In this document: positions 35,213 through 47,200 of the stretch, in pieces | Numbering within the stretch: position 1 is the stretch's first letter | Layout of the letters: the number at the start of each line of letters is the position of its first letter | NCBI GenBank assembly: GCA_905147135.1 | Contig: LR990053.1 | Coordinates: 7,638,501 to 7,702,500, forward strand | Direction of reading: 5' to 3' | DNA: 64,000 nucleotides | Source: Blastobasis lacticolella | Lineage: Eukaryota > Arthropoda > Insecta > Lepidoptera > Blastobasidae | Notes under the pieces: model-generated | The model's input: only the letters and a program-made list of their open reading frames with translations | Told to the model about the DNA's origin: nothing | Database searches by the model: none | Translations under genes and position numbers: made by a program

Positions 35213-36899
35213 ACTAATACCATAGAGAGGTAAAGTATGTTGTGAGTAATCTCCGAAACTAGGTACTGAATCGATTTTGAAATCATTAAGAAAATGTTTT
35301 TGTAAATCAAAAAGTAAAATTTTTGTGGCGCCATATAGCGAGTGGTTAGGAATGCTATTTGTACCTATTGGAAAACTGCTCATTGCAGCATGAAAATTGG
35401 TTAGATAATATGAAATTGGATAGATTCCTGGTACTATTTACCTACTTGCAATAGTATTATCCAACTGTATGTTTGGTTTTGTATGTAATAGATGTTTGTT
35501 ACTCCTTCACGCAAAAACTAGTAATCGGATTTTTTTTTTAATCAATTTGGCAGTTATATAGCATATAGCTTAGAATAGCACATTTTCTATAATTTATCTG
35601 GGAAAGTTCAAGTTCAAGTTCATTATTTGGTAACCATTGTTACATGTCAAAATTGATTGATACACAATTGTTATACATATAAAATACACAATTCTAATTA
35701 ATTAATTATTTAATGTGATTCCTGCGGGAACGGATCCGGATCGATATAACAGAATTTTAGCGGACGGACTGCGTCCGCATAAAATTTAAAATGAAATAAT
35801 CTATGCCAACCAAAATATTGCCCAATTTATGAATATTATGTAGGTTTAATACATTTTAAGCGGTCTTATTTAAGTACCAAAGTATATAAAAACTAACTAC
35901 TTACTTACCTATTGTACCTATCTACTTTTTCAACGGTTCCATCATCGTAGATAATCAAAGATCGTGGTTTATAGTAGTTATAACTTTCACAATGCGAAAA
36001 TGTTTGCTGCACGCGAAAGAGCCTTCGATGGGGCTAGAGGTGTTCGTTATATTAGATAACGGTATAAAAATATACTAATAACACCTAATATTAATATATA
36101 ATATTTTCTGCTACTAATATATTTAACACAAGATAACCATAACATTGTTGTGTTATTTTTTCTGTTATATTCTGTTATCTATGCGATTAATGTCGTCGAA
36201 AGTCGCAAAACTAATGTTTGTACGTGGTAATAAAAATATATTGAGTAATAGAATTACATATTTTGGAAAGCAAAACTTCGGCGCAGCTTCTTCCCAATTT
36301 AATAGGGGTTTAAGGTTTAATCATAATTTTACTTACATTTTTCAAATGCAACACCGCTTTTGTATCTGTTAGAGAAATATTACGATTATAAAACAGAATT
36401 TGAGTTATGAAATAAGTAAAAAACGAACAAAAGGAATGGTCAAGGGTTGTTTTTTAAAAAACGTATTTATCCAAGTTTAGCGCAACTATTTTTATTTACC
36501 TTCGTCGGTAGATGGTCCATACAAACGCATTAATTATAAACAAATTACAGTTTCATAAATATATTTTTAATTTATCATCATAAGATTCATAATTTTACCG
36601 CACAACAAGGAGTAAATCGGTTCACAGCGACGTTGCCGTTCCGCGCTACAGCATGAAGATGAAGGAAGCTATGAAGAGACACATTGACTGCGTTCTTGAT
36701 GTCTCTATCGACTCGCTGCCCGTTTTCATTCAAATACGAGTCTTACGTGTACGTGATAAGGTCTCTTTGTTTTCCCAATTTCGGTAGTGCACATTCCTGG
36801 GTATTATTATTTCGATGGATCTACCTACCCGCTAAAATCAGTTTTCGTCGAAGTTTTACAGAGTTGAATTTTTTTGCAACTGCAAGCGGTAAGAACAAA
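35213..36899. other. Spacer with old repeats
   Basis: 35485-35580 carries TTACTCCTTCACGCAAAAAC and GCAGTTATATAGCATATAGC, of the family at 13075. 35725-35790 (GCGGGAACGGATCC, GCGGACGGACTGCGTCCGC) is another old repeat. 36600-36899 is the likely promoter and leader of the next gene; no TATA box stands out. Confidence 0.4.
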
Positions 36900-37755
36900 A
36901 TGAGTGATTTCACAAAAAAAAGTTGTATTATAATGAGAAATATGGAAAATCCTTCTATTACTACGCCGGTAGTAGCCGCTGCTGCCGGCAAAATCTTTAA
37001 GGCTCCTAATCGTGTTGGACGAGGCACTCCTGAAATATTAGGAGCTTATTCAAAAAAATGTTCATGCAGCAGAGACAAAACCATAGTTTTCTGTAGAGCT
37101 TGTGGATATTATTGTCATGGACGTATTCGTTTAAAATGCGATCAGCATCCTCGAGTGAGTATACAAATTTAATTATAGTCGTAGTTGCTGGTACAGTACG
37201 CGAGGTATTGTACCAGCTCTATCTCTGTTTATAACTACCACCACCCACAGAAACTTCTATCTATAACCCCACAGCATACTTACCTAATATTTAGCCTTCT
37301 GCTTGGGTCGTACCTACTTCAATTAGGCAAACCCAGTGCAATGTACAATGTGCAATGTCTAAGCTCAAAGTTAAACTTTATTTTAATAAAAGAAATTTGT
37401 TTAATTACAGACAAAATAAAAATTAAAATATTTCATTTTTTTTTAAATCATCCACTGATTTCCTTAGGAATCAGTGGATTGTGTGAGTGGTGCCCAAAAA
37501 GCTAGCTGCGTTGCCTCATTGAATAGCAATGCTTATGTTTCCTCTGTTCGAGGAACTAGCCAGCTGTTCGATCACCTGTGGTGTCTATTAGCTCGTTGCC
37601 TTTTTGTTTTATTTTTAGCTACTACATCCTAGTCCTGTGCATTTATTCAATTGTATTTTCCTCCATTTCAGGTCACTTTTTTGCTTGACATTGCAGAGTG
37701 CCCTCGTTGCCATTGTTCTACATTTCTTGATGAATATTACGCTAATTCTAACTGA
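36900..37755 (+). CDS. Small Cys-rich zinc-ribbon-like protein, two exons
   Basis: Exons 36900-37154 and 37672-37755, phase 0, GT-AG intron (gtgagt...tttcag), 112 residues. The frame is open upstream to an ATG at 36699, but 36900 (AACAAAATGA context) gives the compact form. The N-terminal half is low complexity with an Ala-rich stretch. The C-terminal half has paired Cys: KKCSCSRDK, VFCRACGYYCHGRIRLKC, then across the splice CDQHPRVTFLLDIAECPRCH and C. The spacing suggests a compact domain binding one or two zinc ions. The joined reading fits well and ends cleanly at TGA. It reminds me of the uncharacterised insect protein CG13380, but this is from memory. Function unknown. Confidence 0.78.
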
Positions 37756-38820
37756 TAATTTTAAATTGACTGTGTGTATCTGGAATATAAAGTATATTGC
37801 GTTATAATGCCAGTGGGAAAACAATTATTTTTTATTTGTGTACTAGGAGTAAAGTCTTTAATTTGTTTTTGACAACATAAGTGTTACAACAGAAGTAAGA
37901 GTTTTTATGGCAAAAATTATGTTACTTTTATCATGTTGTTGTTGGTTGTCAATTTTATTTTTACAATTATGTTTTTCTTCTAAAACATTTAAGAAATCCA
38001 ACAAATAGTTTTTAGTAAATAGGTATTATATTTTACCTGTGCTGTATTACATTTACCAAAACCTTGTTATTTTGTGTTCATATTTTAGTTTTAAAACACC
38101 AAGTTTTTTGATAAAAACTTTCGTGTTTTAATATTCATGAATACAGCAATGATTGTGTTATAGTAGTCACTACTTGTGCCATTAATAAAAAGTGTAATGT
38201 TTCAATTTTAGATTTTATTATGAAAGACAAAATATGTACAATCAGCATAAAAAGTAGCTAAGTAATCAAAATTATCTGAATACTTATGATATTTATTTAA
38301 GCCCATTTAGGTATGGATCCCATTCATGACAATGCTATTTTGGCTTGTGCATAGTGGCTAATATGGATGAATTGTCTCCCGTTTTCTGAACAGTCTGTTT
38401 GCTTACCTACTTTTGATGCTGACTACCTAAAGATGATCCTCTCCTGATCTTCTCATACTTTATTTGTTTAGTGTTGTAGCAAAATACAAGTTATGTTTGT
38501 TGAGGATTTGGACCTGAGCAAAATCCATCACTTACCTGTTATACCATACCACCATAGGTTCCAACATCTCTCTAAAAACCTTGTGACTAAAAATCTTATG
38601 GAAACACATTATGCATGGGGTTTTTAAAAGTGGGAAAACTATAGATATGTATATGATTTTTATTTTTGCTAGACTTGAGATTGCAAACTGGACCAATTGT
38701 GAATTGGACATAATGCACTAGTATGCATACTATTACTATATATGTATATGTATGTGCAGCCTCACCACAACATATTAGTACTAATATGTATATTGTGGTG
38801 CGATGGTAAAATCTATATAG
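37756..38820. other. 3' region of zinc-ribbon gene and spacer
   Basis: AT-rich. Possible polyadenylation signal AATAAA near 38184. An 18-bp perfect palindrome CATATTAGTACTAATATG lies at 38770-38787 within a longer stem with CACCACAA and TTGTGGTG ends (38762-38800). Confidence 0.45.
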
Positions 38821-39141
38821 GTAGATGAATGTTGGAGGAAAAAGCTGCTCAGATTTTGCTGCATATATACATTAAGGCCTGGTAACAGCATACACATAAG
38901 CAGGCTGGTATTAATTGACACAGCGGGCATTAAAATTGAATATAATATGTTGATGAATGGGGAAAAAGCCACTCACGTATACACTAGGAATGAAGCCCAA
39001 CGTAATGTAGCAGTTGCTGCAGATTGGCTTAGTCGTTTCACAAAAACTGTAAAATCAAATGATGTGTCAACCCAAATGAACTACCCAATGGGCACAAGCC
39101 AAATGAAGCTGAGCAAGTGCAGTAATTGCTTCAGATGTTGA
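38821..39141 (+). CDS. Unidentified open frame, possible exon or gene remnant
   Basis: 107 codons open from the TAG at 38818 to the stop at 39139, with no in-frame ATG until 38947. The middle reads ISRLVLIDTAGIKIEYNMLM, then NEAQRNVAVAADWLSRFTKT, with a protein-like composition. DTAG recalls a GTPase G3 motif, but no P-loop or NKxD is nearby. AG dinucleotides at 38899-38904 could serve as an acceptor. It could be a last exon, a retrocopy piece or part of a mobile element. Not recognised. Confidence 0.3.
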   Translation, partial: VDECWRKKLLRFCCIYTLRPGNSIHISRLVLIDTAGIKIEYNMLMNGEKATHVYTRNEAQRNVAVAADWLSRFTKTVKSNDVSTQMNYPMGTSQMKLSKCSNCFRC

Positions 39142-39385
39142 TCTAAACCAACAGAGTGGACACGCTTATGTGTTTAGCAACCCTGACTGACCCATGTACA
39201 GAAAGTGTGGATGGCGATTCTGACATTTTCACTTCAATGATAATATCCTTACATTATTCGAGCTCTTTAGAATTGAGTTAAAACGAGAAACATTAACAAT
39301 AAATATAGTTAAAATTAATTTAATCATCTAAATACAACTAATTGAACATATTTATGCTACTGTGAACTAGTATAGCACTTTTTAC

Positions 39386-40432
39386 TTATATAGAAAACCA
39401 ACTAGGTATGTCTTTCCTATCTTTATTACGCTCTATGTAACTCTTGTATGACTTCTTGGCTGCATCTAAAGATTTTTCATTTTCTTCTTTTTCATCTTTC
39501 TCTTTTTCAAATATATTTGGAAAGGTAAATACTGTGTCTTTGGGCTGTAAAAATATAATACTTATTAATTCTGCGGCTTTCAGTAACAAGTAACTGAAGA
39601 AATGAGACTATTAAAATGTTAGAGCTGATCCTACTTTGACAGGCATAGATAAATGGAGCTAGAGTCACCAATTGGTAGGTATCAACAAAATCTGCATTAC
39701 CATAAGTGACAATATTGCAGCCACAATCAGCCATATAGAAGCCTTTTATGGTAAACTAAGGTAAATATTTAAACAAATGAGATACTTACTAAAGTAACAA
39801 ATGCTATTTTAACATCATCGTCTTTGACTACATATCCTTTCCCAATGTCTTTTCTAAATTTGCCCATTGCAATCATTGTCCTTACATCTACAACAGGGAC
39901 ATTGTAAATTTTTGTCAGATAGTTTTTAATATCATGTTTAGTCATTTCCATAGAACAATGAAATGAAACAATATTTGGTAATTGCTTTGGAGGTGAGCGA
40001 ACTAATTTCATCCAAAAGTTTGGTAGAAACACCCTAAGTTGTGGGTTTCCTCGTTGATATATTGGATACCTGAAAGAAAGCAGTTTTCATCACAAAAAAC
40101 ATCATTAGTTCTTCAGGATTTATATTAAGAGATAAGTACCATACAACTAATTAGGACCTATCTGTCGCTTACTAGGGGAGGCGCCGGACAGCAGTTGAGT
40201 ATTTAAGATTATTGTAAGTATTGGTGTTTATCGTGGAAAAATAATAATATAATTAGGACGTAAAACGTCTACATATTTATCATCCTTATGCTCTTCTCCT
40301 AAAGCAATTTTTCTTAGAATTAATGGAGAGGTGGTTTGGGCTAATAATTCTAAAGATATTATTTGACTTTGTATCATTAACCGAACTAAAACTTGCTAAA
40401 AGCACAAATTCCTCTTACCAACGTGTCGACAT
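39386..40432 (-). CDS. mRpL23: Mitochondrial ribosomal protein L23
   Basis: Three exons on the minus strand: 40432-40419 (ATG plus 11 nt, splitting a Trp codon), 40069-39790 and 39544-39386, 150 residues; human MRPL23 is 153. It is the uL23 protein of the mitochondrial large subunit, near the peptide exit tunnel. Joined N-terminus MSTRWYPIYQRGNPQLRVFL, then MEMTKHDIKNYLTKIYNVPV with VVDVRT (the core uL23 fold), VKIAFVTL, and the last exon PKDTVFTFPNIF to IPSWFSI. The last matches the vertebrate TFTFPDLF and VPSWFGL features. Donors GTAAGA and GTAAGT and both acceptors (TTTCAG, TTACAG) are canonical. It is head to head with PTPN9. Confidence 0.95.
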
Positions 40433-41217
40433 TTCTGTTTCTGTAATTGGTTCGGATGATGAATATCTGAATAAACCTTAGGATTGTAATTCTCTATTAT
40501 TGAAAATCAGAAAGATATATTATTGCTATGTTTCCTGAAAATACAAAAAAGAGCTGTAAAAATTAGTTTGGAAAGCAAGAAAATATCCTATGAAGAAAAT
40601 GTGAACTTGACAGTTGACATTTTACTTTTTATTTCTTTGCGATATAACGCAAAAATTACAAGGATCGTAACATAGAAAGGAACTAACATGTTGCAATACT
40701 GTAACATTCATTTTAGTGCAAACCAACGAAGTCCCTGACTATCGCACTGTAGAATAGGCCTAGCAGGAAACTAGCACAACAACTTGCCCACTGCGGATCC
40801 ACCTTTAGAATATCAGGCAGAAAAAAATTCAATCCCGATTAGGGCAATTACGTAGTTTAGTTCGTCATGGAACGTGATCGTATTGCCGCCATTTTTACGG
40901 TTGAACGGTACTGTTCGTACACTATATACGGCGTACAAGAAACGCCTCTGTCGTATCGTTGTCTCTCTTATTGTCATAAAGATGCCATGCAATTGACGTT
41001 ACCACGGTCTAACCTTTCATTCTTAAGCCACGAACTCGGTCCGTTAACGAACTGATTGCTATCCGAGGACGAAAAGAGTATAAATACGTGATTGCTATAC
41101 TGTCTTCCTTCCTCCCCCTCGACCTTCACCCCTTTGCAGTCCCTCCTCTCCTCCCTCTTTCCTTTCCGTCCGTCCATCTGTCTATCTAGTCAATCTACCT
41201 ATCTGTCAGTTATAAAA
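40433..41217. promoter_or_regulatory. Shared upstream region of mRpL23 and PTPN9
   Basis: 785 bp between divergent start codons. On the plus side TATAAATA lies at 41079-41086. It is followed from 41100 by a strongly pyrimidine-rich leader (41100-41175) up to the PTPN9 ATG at 41218. No clear core element is seen for mRpL23. Confidence 0.5.
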
Positions 41218-44200
41218 ATGGCGGTGGCTTTGTCACCCGATCAGGAATTGGTAAGTTTTTTTATTATAACAAATAAATAAAGTCTCATTCCCATATTATA
41301 ATGTAACTGTATAATATCAAAAAACCATAGGATAAGTTTATTAACGTTATACTGTCATTTAAGACAAACTTCACAAGTTTTCAACTTGCGTCGTTTACCA
41401 TGTCATCACTGTTTATTTTGATTTATGAAACAAACTGTTGTTTTCTGCACTATATTGAAAGTTTCATTACTTTTCGGCATCTCTGCCTGTAAATCTGCCT
41501 ACAAAAACCAATTTACACTGTTGAAAGTTTGTAATAGCCATCTCGTACAATTTGGTGCTTGCTGCAATCTACATACATGTACCTTGTTTGTTCTGAGAAT
41601 AATACGTGCTCTCGTTCTGCTCGGATTTCCGTTTCCCATTACAATATTTGTTCTGATAACTTACCTATCTTTTCAATTTATCTGCTTATTTTGTTTGAAA
41701 TGATACTTTGATACTTATACTCTGCTTTATGTCAATAATACAAGTTTAGGATGGGTATTTCAAAAAAAAAGTTTTAGTGAATGGGTTTTAAAAAAAAAAC
41801 ATTTTCTCCCTCAAATTGGACTAGATCTTCTTGGAGTGGCATTGACAAATGTTATATTGTTGGGGCTCAAAACTTTACCACGTTAACAGAATGGACTATA
41901 TTATCACTTAATACTAATCAAGGATTGTGGTTTTTGATCCTGGCCATTAGATCTTCACACATGTTCTATAATTTTCGATTTCTGATTCATTCGGTAAGTA
42001 TTATTCTAATGTAATAATATAACATATAATGCCTGCATTTTACCTTGTTACACATAAGGACGTGAAACCTGTGCCCTTACAAGGACATTGAGGGAAAAAC
42101 GTGCCACAACACAAAGAGTGCCAATTAGTTGTAAACATCAGGATGGAATGCTAAACAATAACCTAGACACATAACAAAATCCACACACATTAACATGAGT
42201 GGATCAGCAAAAGTGGAGGTGGGCCATATGATGAGAGAGATAACAAGGGTAAATGGAGTTAAGGCAGTCATGGAATGGTACCCAAGGAAGACAACACATT
42301 AGATGGAAAGATGAACTGAGATTGACTGCAGGAACATACTAGAGAAGGACAATTTTAGTTCTATTACAGGACAACTTCAATCTGACTTCTAGGACTGCTG
42401 CGATATTGTCTTATTATTTTTTGGTATGTAAACCGTGCCCTCATTCCTTTGTCAAAACCATAGGTCATATCATAATCCGTTCAAAATTACTGAAGGTGTT
42501 TACCAAGGTTCTATTCTAAACCCTTACTTGTGCTGTGCTTGATATCCTCTATCCTTCAAATTCCACCATGGCTCATGGAATGCGCCCATGAGAGAACTCC
42601 CAGGCTCAGACCGTATCTTGAAGCCAGGGTAAGCATTTTTATGGAAGTGCTACAAATATGGTTTGAAGCCATAGTTTTTAAAACAGAGTATGTGGTTGGC
42701 TGCAGCACGGGTATTGAAGTTGAAACTTTATAGGGAAATGAAGCTGTCAAAAAAACTGATAAATTCAAATACTCATATTTGTGCTGCATGAGACTGGAGG
42801 TATTCGCGGCAATGTCAGAACCTGTATCTGCATCTTGGGTCAATAGTGGTCACTTATCCTGTGACCCTAAAATCCCTGTTATGCTCAAGGGGCTTTAATT
42901 GTCGCAGAGTTTAAAGGTGTTTTCAATCTCCCTATGACATTAACGAACGTTATGCCCTGTTATTATGCTTTGGCTGCGAGACTTTACTGGCGCTAACTAA
43001 GCACATCCACGTACACGCCAAAACGAAATGAAAATGATGTGGCGCTAGTGCTGCAGTTCACGACTAAACTAGACAGTCTGTGAGAGATATCGCCGATAAG
43101 ATTGAAGAGGATCGCCTGGGATGGTTTGGTCACGTGTCGCGTAAGCCCCAAGGAGTTGTAGGAAAAAGGCCTAATCATAGGCTTCGGGGGAAAATAATTT
43201 TTATTTTTTCCTAGTTCTTATTTGGTTCAGTTAAACAGCGTCTGATCGCCGAATTATCAATTTGCTTGCAGGAAGTATAATTCCCCAAATTACTGACTAA
43301 GAATATTTACAACTAAAATAGAATTCGCTATCGATTGATGGGTCGTCGACCGGTCAAGATATCCGCTCCGCGTCGCCAACGCTACGCCGCTCAATTCTCT
43401 GTCGAGTGACTGATCCGGCCTGATGGGTACATATACTTACATACAAAGTTTGTACCATCTAAAACCTCTTTTTATACCAAGCTTTGAGAGGTTTTTACAG
43501 GTTTGGCAACACGGGAGTGATACCCCTGGTAGGAAGTCGTCCATAGACTGTGGTAACTGTTTATTATCAGGCAGACGCAGCCTGTAAGCTTGTTACCTTA
43601 CTGATATGAAGGTACTTTCACCTTCTTAGTAAAAATGTAGAACCATCAGTTTTAATTTTCCAGCACTTTACGCAAAATTATTTGCAGATAAACATTTTAT
43701 TTGAGATTTCTTAACTTAACAGTTTGGCAACAAAGCATGATAGCAATGACGTCAACGGCGCTGAACTGAAATATTCTATGTGTGTATGTGTATACAATTT
43801 CCGCTCTAAAACTGATTAAACTCACACAAGTGCTCGTGGGATACATTTTGTTTGCATTCAATTTGCAAAGTTTATCCTCACGAAGGGAGTCTTTTATACG
43901 GATATCAGCAATATTTTAATATTATTGATTAAGTGTGAGTGACAGAGGCCGGATGCGAGGTCCGCGTTGACATGATAGAGTGCTCTGTACTCAATTTCAT
44001 TCATTGATCGTGTTTTTATATTTGAAGCTTTCACGTTATGTTGTACAGCACAAACTTTGTGTAAAGTTCTTTGTGTGTGAGTTGTGTTAAACTCTGCCTG
44101 AGTCACTGTTCCCCTTGTATAACCTTGTAGTCTTCAAGCCTAGAGTGAATAGATATCTTCTAGGCACTCATGCTACATCTTCGACCTCATCGTCGCTTTC

Positions 44201-47200
44201 CATCAAGTGAGTTGAGGTCAAATGCAAGCCTATACACAACAAAAAAAAATAGCTTAGTACAAATGGATACACAAATGTCATGGATTCTTAAATTACGTTG
44301 GATGGAATGAACAGGAATTTAGTTTAGGGTTTCGTCGGCGGCTTCGTGTTGTAACTAGATCTAGTTGAGCAAAATGTGTTCTATACCAGAGAGCATGTCG
44401 TTGGGGCATTATGCTAAGTGTGTTAACCATGACCATTTTACCGCACGTGTAGTTTCCGTAAAAGGATTAAAAATAACATATACACCTACACCTTCAAATT
44501 ATGTTGTTATTGGTAATAGGCTCCTCCGAAACTATCACTGTGGCGACGCGGTTCGGTTCTCCATTTTTTGTTCCAGCCTAAGTACATGAAACGTAACTAG
44601 AAGGTTCATAGACGCAACACATGTTTTTTATGCATGTCCTATTTGTGACACCAATATTGCTCTAACTAAAATTATTATTTCCAGTAGTTCTCTCTACTTA
44701 TACGTAAAATAAACTAATGTTGTTTTTCGGTTTGAAAGGATAAGGTAGCCAGTGCTATTACTGACTACCTTATCTTAAGCATTCAAGAAGCATTTCATCT
44801 TAGTACTAACAGTGACAAAGCACCTAAAATAAATGTATTTAGGTAATGTTAGTATTTGATATCAATTTCAAGTTGGTCCGACAGACGGACAACAAAGTTA
44901 TTCTATATAGGTAGGTCCCTAGAGGTTTGGAGCCCTAAAAATCAAAATTGTTTACCAGAAATGTATATGTTATATTTCGTACTTAATGGCTACCAAAATG
45001 GATAATTCTCTAAAAATAAATTTGTTTGATTAAGTATAATTTATGTTATGTGTAATCATTTCGCTTTCTAGAGTTGACGGAGCCAGGCTGTCCATAAGCA
45101 AGTTATTCTGCCCTAAGTAAAACAATATTTGTTGACCATTGATCCATTTTGGTAAGCAAAACAATTGTTTTTGTTAGCGGCAGAATAATAATTATTGTTA
45201 TCCCCAAGAAATAGTGCTGTATGAAGCAACGTGCAAAGTGGATAATTTGTGAGCCGATGCTAAGCGACAGAAGCTCGAGGATCGGCTTAGGATTGGGCGC
45301 TGTCGGTCTTCTACAGGAGAGTGTGCAAAGCAGTTGCATGACCTCATTCCGCCCCTTTCAGCCATCAGGAAACGCGATCGGGGCGGTCGTTTCATCCTTA
45401 TGTCGTGAATCTTCTAGCTATCTGCAGCTATTCAAGCGAGCCGCTTTGGTTCAACCTTTATAATACGTACAGCTAAGTAATGAAACACGTTGCCTGCGAA
45501 CTCATTCGTATGATCTGATCATTATTATAATCTGGCAGCATTCAAGGCTAGAGTGAATAGGCTGTTCCTAGACAGTCACTTACGTATGTAGGCGAGATGA
45601 AAAGCACTAAGCAACCTCCCATAAAATATTTTCTCTTAATAATGGAATGCAACAGTCTAAAAATAGCATCAACATAAGACAACCTAGTATTTTGACTTAG
45701 GCTTTTAATAAATAAATCGACTCCTAAATGACTAACTTAGCGGCCGACTCACCAACAACAACCACCGACAACTCTGAAAAGTGTCAACGTGCTTTCCAAT
45801 CAATTAGGTTTATATTCGGTTATGCGAAGTTAGTGCTACGGTAAAGCGTAGATTAGCCCTGCGAAGGTCCATCAACTCCGGGCAATTAGACTTGCTCTGG
45901 AATTGAATTACCTACCTCATTTTTCTGTTTGTGTTATTTGTACTCGGTATTAGGTAGATTCCATCCCTTCAAGTAACAAAGTTAGTTAGCTACAAACGAC
46001 GCTGGGTTTGTAGACTTCGCCATTGCAAAAATGCCAGCGCCAACATTATTCTCCTGTTTCATGTTGCCAATAGTTTTTAATATATTTTATCTACACTCGT
46101 ATCGTAATGTTCCAATTACATATTTGAAAACAGTCGTTTAAGGAGACACTTTTTTCACGCTAGTCCATAAAATTTTAAAAAACTACTTTTCGATACAGCA
46201 TTTCCCATACTATTTTCATTACAGCTGTATCGTAAAATAACTTTTTAATCATTATGCAACACTTTTATTTTTTAATTTTTTGTCGGGCTCCGGGACACGG
46301 CGTAATGTAGGCTGAATACTTAGATGTCTTTAACAAATTCAAATTCAAAATTTAAATTTTCCTGTTTATATTCTGTGTAATTATTTTCCCGCTAAACAAA
46401 ATATTTTTTGTAATTATTGTAATTTGTGTTTGTGAATGTTTTTCCTTATTTTAAGCAAATAAATAGATAAATGTGAAAATAGTTAAGTGAATTTCCCGCC
46501 GCTTGATATCCTTGACGCGTAGATACAACAGAACTGTCTCGCAGCTTACTTCCAGCTAAGTTGAGAAAATTATAGGTACGATATTTTAACATAAAAATAT
46601 GAGTGTAGATAAAGTAGTGTATACAACTGCATATAATTAGATATTAAAACAAAGAGGTCGTGTTTCTTACCACCCGTTTTTTAAATATTCCAGTTCCAAC
46701 CCTGCTAGGGTTGGGGTACAGTTACTACGAATTAGAGTGACGAGGCTCAGGTGTTACTCAGAAAGAGTGATACTCAATCCGCGGTGTGAGTAGGTCGCGG
46801 CCGTGGGCTAATGAGTAATTCCTGGAAACCAGTATGAATTGCGTCATTTTATAACGTGACGGAACACGACTATATTCCAATAACCTGAATAGAATCTGAT
46901 ATACGTATACATGATTTTATAACTAGCAATGTAAATATTAGGCAAAGATTCCAATAGGGACAAATCTTAAGTTCCTTTGTAGCACTTTATCATTCCTAGT
47001 ACATCAATTACAGTAATAATTTTTTCTTGTGCGACGTCCTACCTCAGTAAATGTAATATTTTTTATAAAATAATAAGAAAAGCCTTCCACAGGTATTCCG
47101 TGCTATAATTTGCGCCGCCGGTGACATAAATAAAAACAATACGTTTCAAGCGTTGATGAAAAGATAGGAGGCGTTTGTTGTATCACTTATTAGAGCGTTC

